Assembly (NCBI RefSeq): GCF_014648995.1
Contig: NZ_BMSE01000016.1
Location: 124,001 to 188,000 of the forward strand
From: Streptomyces massasporeus
GTDB lineage: Bacteria; Actinomycetota; Actinomycetes; Streptomycetales; Streptomycetaceae
Direction of reading: 5' to 3'
DNA length: 64,000 nucleotides
This document shows positions 33,627 through 41,560 of this stretch, in pieces. The notes below the pieces were generated by a model. That model did not search any database and was not told the DNA's origin. It saw nothing but the letters and a program-made list of their open reading frames with translations. How positions within the stretch are numbered: the stretch's first letter is position 1; each line of letters starts with the position of its first letter. The translations under genes were made by a program, and so were the position numbers.

Positions 33627-36600
33627 CGGCCGGTCTCCATCACGATGTAGGTCTGATAATGGGTCGGAGTGTAGTACGCCGATCCGTCCGACCCGGTCAC
33701 GACCCTCTCGCCGCCCCATTTCGGGTTGTCGATCGACTGTACCGTGCCCCATTCCGTATAGCGGATACTATTCCCCTGACTGTCGAATTCCGGAAGTTTG
33801 TAGGCGCCGCCCTTCCCGCTGTTCTCGAATGGCTTGGGGATGGACGGTCCCATGAGCTGAGGGCCCGCGCCCTGAGCCTCCACACCGAACTCGCGAATGT
33901 CACGGAGGACCGCTTCGGACTCCGCCGGAACCTTTGTGGGAATCCACCCGCTCAGCTTTGATGTGTCGCCCAGGGTCTGGCCCACTTGGTAGTTCGGTGA
34001 GAGTCCCAGTGGGTCGGCGCCTGTGTGGGGATTGTCGACGTATGTGACCGGATTGGGCGCGGGTGTGAGGCCGAGGGGGTCCGGAGCCGTGTAGCGGCCG
34101 GTCTCGGGATCGTAGTGGCGGAAGTAGTTGTAGTGGAGGCCGGTTTCGGGGTCGTAGTACTGGCCGGGGAAGCGCAGAGGAGTGTAGGTGCTGCTGTCCC
34201 GGGACCAGGCCGTGGTGCCCCAGAGCGTGCTGCGGGTGCGCCAGGCGATGTCGCCGGACTCGTCGACAAGTTCGGTGGGGGCACCGACAAGGTCGGTGGC
34301 GATGGCGAAGAAGCGCCGGTCGATCTCCTCCTGGCGGGCATCCGCGGTGAGGATCCGTTCGGTTTGGGCGATTGGGGTCAGGCCGCGGTGGTCCCAGGTG
34401 AGCGCCACGTGATGGGCGATGTCCTGCGACGCCGTGATCTGCTCGCACAGGGTGGTGCCGTCCCAGGTGAAGCGGACCTCCTCGATGACCGTCTCGCCAT
34501 CGGAAGCCAGGCGTTGTTTGGCGGTGCGTCGACCCAATGGGTCGTAGCGATAACGCCAGCGGGTGCCGTCGGGAGTGATGACGGAGGTGAGGCGGTCCTC
34601 GGCGTCCCACTCGTAGCGCCAGGTGTCGGGTTTGCGGGAGAGGCGGGTCCTCTGGCGCAGGGTGACGCGGCCGTGGGCGTCGTGTTCGTAGCGCACATCT
34701 CCGGCGCGGGTGAGGGAAGTGCCGTGGTACGTCCGGGCTCCAGTGGCTTCCTGGCCGGGATGGGAGGCAGGCCAGGAGGCGGAGATCTGATTGCCGCTCG
34801 CGTCGTAGGCGTACCGTTCGCTCCAGCCGTCGGCGATCACGGCGGTGACGCGGCCGACCGGGTCGAGGCCGAAGGTGCGGGTGCCCGACAACCGGTCGGA
34901 GACGACGGAGAGGTGGCCGTCGGCGCGGTAGGTGTAGGTGCGGCTGTTGAGCACGCGTCCGTCGGTGATCAGGTGCTCGGCGGACAGACGTCCGGCTTCG
35001 TCCCAGGCCGAGGTGACGGTGAGGGAGCCGAAGACGCGGGACAGTTCACGGCCTGCCGCGTCATGGGTGAAGGTGACCTCCTGACCACCCGTGGTCAGCA
35101 GGCCGGGGCGGCCTGCCGTGTCATGGGTGTAGGTGGTGACATGGCCGGTGGGGGTGACACGTCCCACGCGACGGCCCACGGCGTTGTAGCGAAAGGTGGT
35201 GGCGCGGCCGTCGATGAGTTCCGTCTTGATCAGGCCGCGTCGGTCGTACTGCCGGATCAAGTCGCCGTCCGGGCCGGACGCCCGCAGGAGGCGCCCGGCC
35301 GGGTCGTACGCGTAGCTGGTTGTCCGACCGGCGGCATCCTTACAGATGACACGGCCCAGCTCGTCGTGAGTGAAGGAGATGACGTCACCGAGCGGGTCGA
35401 TCCGCGTGGTCAACTGCCCTACCGCGTCGAGGCGGTAGTCGATGGTGCGTTCGTCGAAGTCGGTTTCCGAGACCAGGCGGCCGGCCGCGTCGTACCGGTA
35501 GCTCCAGCCCAGACCTTGTGGGTTGGTGACACGGGTAAGGCGTAGGGCGGTGTCGTACTCGAACGCATAGCGGGCACCGTCCGGCCCGGTGCGGGCAGCG
35601 AGGAGGTCGAAGTGGGTGTACTCGAACCTGGTCACTCCTCCAGCCGGGGAGGTGTGGGTCAGGCAGTTGCCCTCACCGTCGTAGGTCCATGACTCGGTGG
35701 CGCCGTCCGGGGCCGTACGGCGGGCGAGTTGCCCGTCGGCGTTCCAGGTGAGACTGGTGACTCTGCCCACAGGGTCGACGGTGCTTACGAGTCTGCCGAG
35801 AGCATCGCGTCCCACGCGGGTCGTGCCGCCGGCCGGGTCGGTTACCTCCACCGGCAGGCCCGCGGCGTCGCAGACCACCTGGGTCGTGGCGCCGAGGGGG
35901 TCGGTGACGGAGATGATGCGGCCGGCGTCGTCGTAGGCGTAGCAGGTGGCGTGGCCAGCCGCGTCGGCGATTCTGATCCGATTGCCGCGCTCGTCGAATT
36001 CCTGTGTGCGGCGGGTGCCGTCCGGCTCGTGGAACTCCACCGGCAGTCCAAGCGGGCCGCGCACGATGCGCAATCCAGTGCCGTCGGGCCGAGTGACCAC
36101 GACGAGCCAACCATCCTCGTCGTAGGCGTAGACGGTGGTGCGACCGAGTGGGTCGGTGCGGGTCAGGAGGTTGCCGTCGGCGTCGTAGGTGAAGCGGGTG
36201 GTGTGGCCGAGGGGGTCGGTGGTGGCCAGGAGACGGCAGCCGGGGCCGAACAGGTGGCGGGTCGCGTGCCCGTCGGCGGTGGTGAGTGTGGTGGTGCGGT
36301 GGCCGGTTTCTGGGTCGGGCTCGGTGTAGGCCAGGGTGATCTGGACGTGGCCGGCCTCCCCGCCCTCCGCCACGACGCGGTCGCGGTCGTCGTAGACGTA
36401 GTCGTAGCGGCTGTTGTTGGAGTCGATCCAGGCGATGACGCGGCGGCGGTCATCGTAGACGAAGGTGGTGGTGGCACCGGAGGGTTTGGTGACGGTGGTG
36501 AGGTTGCCGTCCTGATAGCCGTATTGCATCAGGGGCAGGTCCGCGCCGCCCTCGCCCGCGCCGGCCAGGGACAGGGCGGTGACCAGGCCGTCGGCGAGGG

Positions 36601-38332
36601 ACAGCTTCACCTGGTGGCCCGCCGAGTGGACCAGGGCCAGCGGCAGGCCGTCCTCGCCGCGGTCGACGGCGATGGTGTGGCCCTTGAGTTCGGTGATGCC
36701 CGACAGCCAGGCGACGCCGTCGTCCCCCGGTTCGCTGCCGGGCGGGGCGGTGAAGTGGAAGACCAGGCCGCTGTCGGGGTCGGTGACGGTGTAGTCGCCG
36801 TCGGCGTCGCGGGCCAGCAGGGTGCGGGCTCTGCCCGATGACGGGGTGGTGGGCGCGCCGGGGACCGGATGCGGGTACGGGATCAGGAGACCGTCGGCGG
36901 TGACGTGGATGACACCGACCGCATCGACCTCCAGTCGTTCGTCGACGGTGGACGTCCAGGAGGGCCCCAGGAAGCGGCCGACCGTGCAGCCGGACTCGGT
37001 GCGGCGGGTGAAGAGCAGCGGCAGGATGCCGGGCAGTTCGACATCGGTCTGGGGCAGGAACATCCGGCCGGAGGCGAGGTCGACGGGGTCGGTGCCGTCA
37101 GTGGTGCGCTCGCCGTCGGGGCGGTTGTGGGTGCCGTCGGGGGCGTCGTCGACCAGCTTGCGCGCCCGTGCGGCGTCGGCGGCCTCCTCGGCGATGCGGA
37201 TGCCCTTCACCGCGGCGCCGCCGCCACCGGTGGCGGCGGTCAGCGCGAGGTCGGGAATCAGCCTGCCGAAGCCCTCGGCCGGGTCCTTCATGAAGTCGCT
37301 GACCATCTGCTTGCCGGTGCCGACCGGGTCGTTGGCGGCGACGATCAGTCCGGCGGCGAGGCTGTTGAGGGAGGTGGCGTACTCGGCCGGATGCGTGATG
37401 TTGTACGGATCGACGGGGTTGACGCTGCGGACGAAATTGAGGATGCCCGCCGTGCCCTTGATGATCCCGCCCCCGACATGGTCGCCCATGATCTGGAACT
37501 CCTGGAACCCGCCGGCCAGTTGCTCGGCATAAGAGGGCTTCCGCGGGGCCATGTCACGGGCGGCGCGGACCGCGGTGCGTGCCGTCTCCGCCGCCGAGTT
37601 CCGCTGCTTGCGGGCCTCGGCGAGGATGTCCTGCGCCTCCTGCATCAGCTTCTTGCCGGGGTCCTCGAACGTCGCCGCGGGCCTGGGCGGGAGCGAGGAC
37701 GGGTCGCGCTTGTCGGCGGGCTGGGCGTTGTAGCGATCGACGGCACTGTTGAAGTCGTCGACCTTCTTGCGGTGGGCCTCTGCGGCGTCCTCGGAGGCCT
37801 TGACACCCTCCTTCCACTTCTCGATCGCCGTCTGCGCCTGTCCCTGCGCCCAGGTGACCGTGCCGGCGAACGCGTCGAGCGCGCCGATTGCCTTCGCACA
37901 GGCGTCGGCGGCGGCGTACCACTTGGGCGGCTGGGTGCTCACCGCGGTGCGCAGCGCTTCGGCCGTCTCGCCCTTGAGCCGGGAGGAGTCCAGGCCCTTG
38001 AGACCGTCACCGGCGTCGTCGAAGGCCGACTGGAAGGCGCGGAGTTTGGCGGCGGTGGCGTTGATCTTGCTCGGGCTGCCGTAGATCAGCTTGGTCTTGT
38101 CCTCGGTCTGCCCGAGGTCCATCTCGTCGACCTCGGCGCCCATCCGGTTGGCGACCGAACGGGACTGCTCGCGCACCCAGTCCGCACCGGACTCCCAGCC
38201 GACGTCCTGCAGCCGGTCGGCGGTCCAGTTGCCGGCGTCCTCGACCCGGTTGCCGGCCCATTCGACACCGTCCTCGACGGCGTTCTCGACCGAGTCGGGC
38301 GTGATGTCGCTGAGGAAGTCGCCTATACCCAC
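33623..38332 (-). CDS. Rhs/YD-repeat polymorphic toxin with RNase Sa/barnase-like tip
   Basis: A 1569-aa protein. Residues 1-330 are helical with WXG/T7SS-type features ('KWYAAADACAKAIGALDAFA'). A DUF6531-like segment follows ('DPVDLASGRMFLPQTDVELP'), then about 800 residues of YD repeats ('TTFVYDDRRRVIAWIDSNNS', 'GHTTRFTYDADGNLLTRTDP'). The Rhs core end is 'YNYFRHYDPETGRYTAPDPL' near residue 1400, with 'NPHTGADPLGLS'. The last ~123 residues are a distinct tip with microbial RNase features: E1527 ('RYTEWGTV'), R1543 ('GGERVVTG') and H1558 ('PTHYQTY'), at the spacing of E54, R69 and H85 of RNase Sa. It starts with GTG, 2 bp after the upstream gene. A contact-dependent toxin is predicted. Confidence 0.9.
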   Translation of the reverse strand: MGIGDFLSDITPDSVENAVEDGVEWAGNRVEDAGNWTADRLQDVGWESGADWVREQSRSVANRMGAEVDEMDLGQTEDKTKLIYGSPSKINATAAKLRAFQSAFDDAGDGLKGLDSSRLKGETAEALRTAVSTQPPKWYAAADACAKAIGALDAFAGTVTWAQGQAQTAIEKWKEGVKASEDAAEAHRKKVDDFNSAVDRYNAQPADKRDPSSLPPRPAATFEDPGKKLMQEAQDILAEARKQRNSAAETARTAVRAARDMAPRKPSYAEQLAGGFQEFQIMGDHVGGGIIKGTAGILNFVRSVNPVDPYNITHPAEYATSLNSLAAGLIVAANDPVGTGKQMVSDFMKDPAEGFGRLIPDLALTAATGGGGAAVKGIRIAEEAADAARARKLVDDAPDGTHNRPDGERTTDGTDPVDLASGRMFLPQTDVELPGILPLLFTRRTESGCTVGRFLGPSWTSTVDERLEVDAVGVIHVTADGLLIPYPHPVPGAPTTPSSGRARTLLARDADGDYTVTDPDSGLVFHFTAPPGSEPGDDGVAWLSGITELKGHTIAVDRGEDGLPLALVHSAGHQVKLSLADGLVTALSLAGAGEGGADLPLMQYGYQDGNLTTVTKPSGATTTFVYDDRRRVIAWIDSNNSRYDYVYDDRDRVVAEGGEAGHVQITLAYTEPDPETGHRTTTLTTADGHATRHLFGPGCRLLATTDPLGHTTRFTYDADGNLLTRTDPLGRTTVYAYDEDGWLVVVTRPDGTGLRIVRGPLGLPVEFHEPDGTRRTQEFDERGNRIRIADAAGHATCYAYDDAGRIISVTDPLGATTQVVCDAAGLPVEVTDPAGGTTRVGRDALGRLVSTVDPVGRVTSLTWNADGQLARRTAPDGATESWTYDGEGNCLTHTSPAGGVTRFEYTHFDLLAARTGPDGARYAFEYDTALRLTRVTNPQGLGWSYRYDAAGRLVSETDFDERTIDYRLDAVGQLTTRIDPLGDVISFTHDELGRVICKDAAGRTTSYAYDPAGRLLRASGPDGDLIRQYDRRGLIKTELIDGRATTFRYNAVGRRVGRVTPTGHVTTYTHDTAGRPGLLTTGGQEVTFTHDAAGRELSRVFGSLTVTSAWDEAGRLSAEHLITDGRVLNSRTYTYRADGHLSVVSDRLSGTRTFGLDPVGRVTAVIADGWSERYAYDASGNQISASWPASHPGQEATGARTYHGTSLTRAGDVRYEHDAHGRVTLRQRTRLSRKPDTWRYEWDAEDRLTSVITPDGTRWRYRYDPLGRRTAKQRLASDGETVIEEVRFTWDGTTLCEQITASQDIAHHVALTWDHRGLTPIAQTERILTADARQEEIDRRFFAIATDLVGAPTELVDESGDIAWRTRSTLWGTTAWSRDSSTYTPLRFPGQYYDPETGLHYNYFRHYDPETGRYTAPDPLGLTPAPNPVTYVDNPHTGADPLGLSPNYQVGQTLGDTSKLSGWIPTKVPAESEAVLRDIREFGVEAQGAGPQLMGPSIPKPFENSGKGGAYKLPEFDSQGNSIRYTEWGTVQSIDNPKWGGERVVTGSDGSAYYTPTHYQTYIVMETGR

Positions 38333-38334
38333 CG

Positions 38335-38991
38335 TCAGTTCCCCCCGGGCTCGCCCTGCTGCTGCGCCTGCTGGGCGCGCTCCTCCGGCGACGGGCCGAA
38401 GGTGTTGTCAAGCGCCTGGTTCCACTGCTCCTCGGAGACCCCCGACGCGTCGATGATGGCCTGCGACCGCCGACCGCCCTCGCCCTCGGTGAGGACCGTG
38501 CGGCCGGTGTCCTTCCAGGTCTGCTCGATGTTCTCGCCGGCCTTGTCGAACGACTCCGTGCTCCAGTCCGGGTTCAGGTAATCCGGCGTGACGATGTCAC
38601 CCCAGCCCTGCCGGGCGATCTCCTCCTCGGTGGCGTGCGGGTTGCCGCCCATCACGGAATTGACGCCCACCTTCAGCGTGCCCTCGACGTACTGGTCGTG
38701 CTCCCACTGGGTGCCCGCCGCCAGGCCGAGGCGGTTCGCGAGCGCGCTGGCGTCGCCCACCAGGGCCCGCACACCCCACTCCCAGCGTTCGCAGAAGTCC
38801 TCGAAGTCGACCGAGAGGCCGTGGTGCCCGGCCTCCATCCCGGTCATCGCCAGCTCTGAAAAGCCCTTGCCCATCACCGAACCGGTGGCGCCGCCCAGAT
38901 CACCGAGTCCGTCGATGGTCGCGCCCACGCCCTGCGTGAACTTCGCGACAGACGCCTTGTCGAACTGCAGATCGGCCCCGTCAACGCCCAT
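38335..38991 (-). CDS. WXG-type helical protein, probable partner of the Rhs toxin
   Basis: A 218-aa protein. 'DKASVAKFTQGVGATIDGLG' and 'FEDFCERWEWGVRALVGDAS' resemble ESX/WXG100-like helical hairpins that dock toxins to type VII secretion in actinobacteria. The second half is acidic and Gln-rich ('EERAQQAQQQGEPGGN'). It sits 2 bp upstream of the Rhs gene and overlaps the SseB-like gene by 11 bp, so it belongs to a four-gene operon. A chaperone or secretion-adaptor role is inferred. Confidence 0.72.
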   Translation of the reverse strand: MGVDGADLQFDKASVAKFTQGVGATIDGLGDLGGATGSVMGKGFSELAMTGMEAGHHGLSVDFEDFCERWEWGVRALVGDASALANRLGLAAGTQWEHDQYVEGTLKVGVNSVMGGNPHATEEEIARQGWGDIVTPDYLNPDWSTESFDKAGENIEQTWKDTGRTVLTEGEGGRRSQAIIDASGVSEEQWNQALDNTFGPSPEERAQQAQQQGEPGGN

Positions 38992-39403
38992 GGCCGCGCC
39001 CCTCCTCCGCCTCGCCGGAGTCGACGGCGACGCCGTCCGCAACGACGCCCACGACCGGGGGGAAGAACATCGACGCGTCCTCGGTGGCGATGTCGACAGC
39101 GAGGCCGGCGGGTTCGTCCAGGGACGGCACGACCTCGTCGACGATGCGCGCGCCCAGCAGCGCCGCGTAGTCCATGGGCTGATCACCGGATCCGTGCAGC
39201 AGAGCGAACCGGGCCAGTGCGACCTCGTCGGTGAACCCGCAGATCCACCGCACCCCGCCCGACCACGCCGACCAAAGGCCCCCACCGGCCGTCGGCACCA
39301 GAAGGACCGAGCGCCGCATCTCACCGACCAGCGCACGAGGGTCACCGACTCCCCTTCTCTGCTCGGCGATTCGCTCGGCGAGCGCTGTCCTGGTCTGCTG
39401 CAC
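38981..39403 (-). CDS. SseB-like conserved protein
   Basis: A 140-aa protein. 'RRSVLLVPTAGGGLWSAWSG' and 'CGFTDEVALARFALLHG' followed by 'VDEVVPSLDEPAGLAVDIAT' match the SseB N-terminal-domain-like proteins that accompany polymorphic-toxin loci in Streptomyces. GTG 39403 is chosen because GGAGGGGGAGAGG precedes it at ideal spacing. A longer frame reaching 39463 lacks an RBS. It is first in the operon SseB-like / WXG / Rhs / barstar. Confidence 0.72.
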   Translation of the reverse strand: MQQTRTALAERIAEQRRGVGDPRALVGEMRRSVLLVPTAGGGLWSAWSGGVRWICGFTDEVALARFALLHGSGDQPMDYAALLGARIVDEVVPSLDEPAGLAVDIATEDASMFFPPVVGVVADGVAVDSGEAEEGRGHGR

Positions 39404-39931
39404 GGCCTCTCCCCCTCCTAGGTGACTGATGGCACCGTAGATCACGAAGACGCACGCGAACATGTCGGCGGTTCTCCTGGAAGCTCATCATGGCCCTGCA
39501 TGGCGCCCTCAGTTCGAGACCGCTGTGGAGACAGGGCCAGTCCTCACGTGCAGTTTCGCGCCATGGGCCGGATGTGCAGGTTCGAACATGTCCGTCACGC
39601 GGCCGCCCGGGTGCGGGACGCGAGTTGGGGGAGGCGTCCCGGATCTGGCGATGTGCAGCGGCAACTCCACGAGCCCCTGCGTGGGGACCTGCAACAGGTG
39701 CATCCGGCAGGCGCCGCCGGGACTTCTCCCGTACAGCGCGAGGTATCACCGCCGTGGTCGGGGAACTGGTGGCTGACGTCCTGTTGGCTCGCCTGGTCGA
39801 AGCGGTTGAGTAAGGAACCTGTCCCGGCCGGTCGTGACGCTCGTTTGACGCTCCGAGTGCCCGAAGGCGCCTCCGGCAGACCGGAAACTGCAGCTGACCT
39901 GCTGGTATGTCACGAACATCGTATTGCGGCA
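39404..39931. other. Right flank of island A, no supportable gene
   Basis: About 530 bp. It should contain the promoter of the Rhs operon (leftward) and carries the TGACGCTC tandem repeat at 39835. Short rightward frames here have no protein-like features. Confidence 0.5.
39835..39853 (+). repeat. Arm-type repeat, right end of island A
   Basis: TGACGCTCGTTTGACGCTC, identical over 19 bp to the copy at 52112-52130. Both copies lie 78-79 bp before the corresponding attachment-site core. Confidence 0.7.
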
Positions 39932-40050
39932 TGTTTCCGATGACGCACCATGTTGAGTGTGTGGCGATTCTCGAGCCTGCTAAGAAGGGGCTCTGACCTG
40001 CGGTTCTTCTGAGTTGCTCAGGCACCGCCAGGTGGGCTCGACCTGTTTCC
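39932..40050 (+). other. Putative attachment site copy 2
   Basis: TGTTTCCG (39932-39939) is followed by a near copy of the methyltransferase 3' end: ATGACGCACCATGTTGAGTG... through a matching stop codon (TGA at ~39994). Next comes a diverged copy of the post-stop segment ending CTGTTTCC (~40050). It has only about 20 codons of the gene and no start, so it is a duplicate of the integration target and not a gene. Confidence 0.75.
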
Positions 40051-40144
40051 CGGAGTACATCACATGGAGCTGGCACTTCCAGCTCGCGGCATCTGTGACC
40101 TGCGGTTTGGTCACGTCCAGCAGTTGGCTCTCCTGGATCGGGCA

Positions 40145-40485
40145 CGGGAGGAAGGTCACCTGCGGCGCGCCCGTGCGGGGATGGCGGGCCACCTCGCTTG
40201 TCACGCCGTAGACCTCGGCCAGCAGCCGGGACGTGAGGATCTCCACAGGGACGTCCAACTGGTGACGGATGTCGAGGCGGTTGGTCGGCTCGTCCAGGAC
40301 GAGGAGGGAGGACCGCTGGGCGAGGACGCGGGCGATGAGGACACGCCGGCGTTCGCCGCCGGAGAGTCGGTCGAAGGGGCGATCGGCCAGGTTGGTGCGT
40401 CCACCGCGTCCAGGGCCGTCTCGATCAGTTCGACGTCCTCGGGGGTGTCGCGGTCGAGCAGGCGTTTGTGCGGGGTGCGGCCCAT
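40145..40485 (-). pseudogene. FecC/FepC-type iron-siderophore ABC ATPase remnant
   Basis: 'GRTPHKRLLDRDTPEDVELI' in one frame, then 'LADRPFDRLSGGERRRVLIA' (signature) and 'SSLLVLDEPTNRLDIRHQLD' (Walker B/D-loop) in another, are typical of iron-complex ABC ATPases. The H-loop region is deleted: the D-loop runs directly into the C-terminal 'EILTSRLLAEVYGVTSEVAR'. Walker A is absent. It is therefore a fragment with a frameshift and an internal deletion. Confidence 0.7.
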
Positions 40486-40499
40486 CGCGAGGTGCCGTC

Positions 40500-40817
40500 G
40501 GGCCGCTGAACTCGGGGGTCCTGGCGCGGGGAACGACCCCGCCGTCCCTCATGTACGCGTACACGTCGGAGGCGACTGTTTGTTCGATCTGGTTGGGCTT
40601 CAAGTTGGTGGTCCGCAGATCGTTCGTGGTTCCGTCCGGGCCGGGCTCGGTCGTAGTCGTGGCCGGTTTCCGAGCGCCGCTGGTCCTCGCCCACCATGGC
40701 GGAGCGTTTGAGATCCTGCCCCTCGCCTTTGGAGGTGTACTCGCCCATGGCCGGGCCGTCGCCGTTCGGGTACGGCGACAGGCCGAAGGGGTCGCAAACG
40801 GTGTGCGGGTTGGGCAT
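40500..40817 (-). pseudogene. Orphan Rhs toxin C-terminal fragment
   Basis: 'MPNPHTVCDPFGLSPYPNGD' is the end of an Rhs core (compare 'NPHTGADPLGLSP' in the intact toxin). It is followed by a toxin-tip-like sequence that changes frame ('EGQDLKRSAMVGEDQRRSET', then 'VASDVYAYMRDGGVVPRART'). There is no upstream Rhs body. This looks like a displaced tip cassette. Confidence 0.55.
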
Positions 40818-40874
40818 GTAGGCGACCGCCGACCGCCCGCACAGCAGTGGTGTGGGCGGTCGGATCCCGGGCTG

Positions 40875-41426
40875 TCAGGCTGTGACCCTGCCGAAGAGGT
40901 GGTTGGCAGGAGCATCCGGGTCGTTGCCGTAGAAGAACTCGGTGAGGGCCTGGTGGAATTCGGCGCGGTCCAGCCCACCGGAGCCGTCCCTGTCCAGAGC
41001 GGCGAAGATCGTGGCGCAGTCCTCGCCGGGCACACCGGCGACCGAGTCGAACATCTGCTGGAACTCGGCCTGGTCGATCTTGCCGTCCGCGTTGAGGTCG
41101 ACGAGGTCGAAGAAGCAGTCGGTGACCGGCGCGATTTGCTGCGGATAGAGGGCGGGGTCGGTCAGGACGCTCCTGAAGCCTTCGGTCATCTCCCGCAGAT
41201 CGACCTTCCCGTCACCGTCCTGGTCCATGGGGGCGATCACATTCGTCCAGAACCCGTCCATTCCCTCGATGAGTCGGCGGGCGGTCGCGGAGTCCGGCGC
41301 GGCGTCTCGGGCGGCGATGTAGCGCTCGCTCATCGCGCGGACGTCTTGCTGGGTGATGAACCCGTCGCCGTCGACGTCGGCGCCCCTGAACCACTGGCCG
41401 TACTTGAGGTCTTGAAGTGCAGTCAC
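40875..41426 (-). CDS. EF-hand calcium-binding protein (calerythrin-like)
   Basis: A 183-aa cytosolic protein with four EF-hand loops: 'DVDGDGFITQQD' (~18-29), 'DQDGDGKVDLRE' (~68-79), 'DLNADGKIDQAE' (~109-120) and 'DRDGSGGLDRAE' (~143-154). Loops 1, 2 and 3 have canonical Asp/Asn/Gly ligands with acidic position 12. This four-hand architecture is that of calerythrin/sarcoplasmic calcium-binding proteins of actinomycetes. It probably acts as a Ca2+ buffer or sensor. It is followed (leftward) by decayed sequence and is preceded by a molybdoenzyme gene on the same strand. Confidence 0.9.
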   Translation of the reverse strand: MTALQDLKYGQWFRGADVDGDGFITQQDVRAMSERYIAARDAAPDSATARRLIEGMDGFWTNVIAPMDQDGDGKVDLREMTEGFRSVLTDPALYPQQIAPVTDCFFDLVDLNADGKIDQAEFQQMFDSVAGVPGEDCATIFAALDRDGSGGLDRAEFHQALTEFFYGNDPDAPANHLFGRVTA

Positions 41427-41560
41427 GACTGCGCACAGTATTCATCTGATTACGCAAATGCAACACGGGGAGTGGAGCCTCTGGCAGCCGGGGCGGCCCG
41501 CTGCGCGCTTGACGACGGCGAACACGAAGGACCTGCTCGAAGAGGCAGGCAGCTTGCGTG

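Noticed and set aside
34025..38581. Long plus-strand open frames (506, 370 and 570 codons) opposite the Rhs gene
   Set aside because: They are antisense shadows of the YD-repeat gene. Their Gly/Val/Ala/Asp-rich composition mirrors GC-rich codon positions and they contain no recognisable domain.
39980..41035. 351-codon minus-strand frame spanning attachment-site copy 2
   Set aside because: It strings together the ABC ATPase remnant, a Rhs-tip remnant and antisense EF-hand sequence, and is not one gene.
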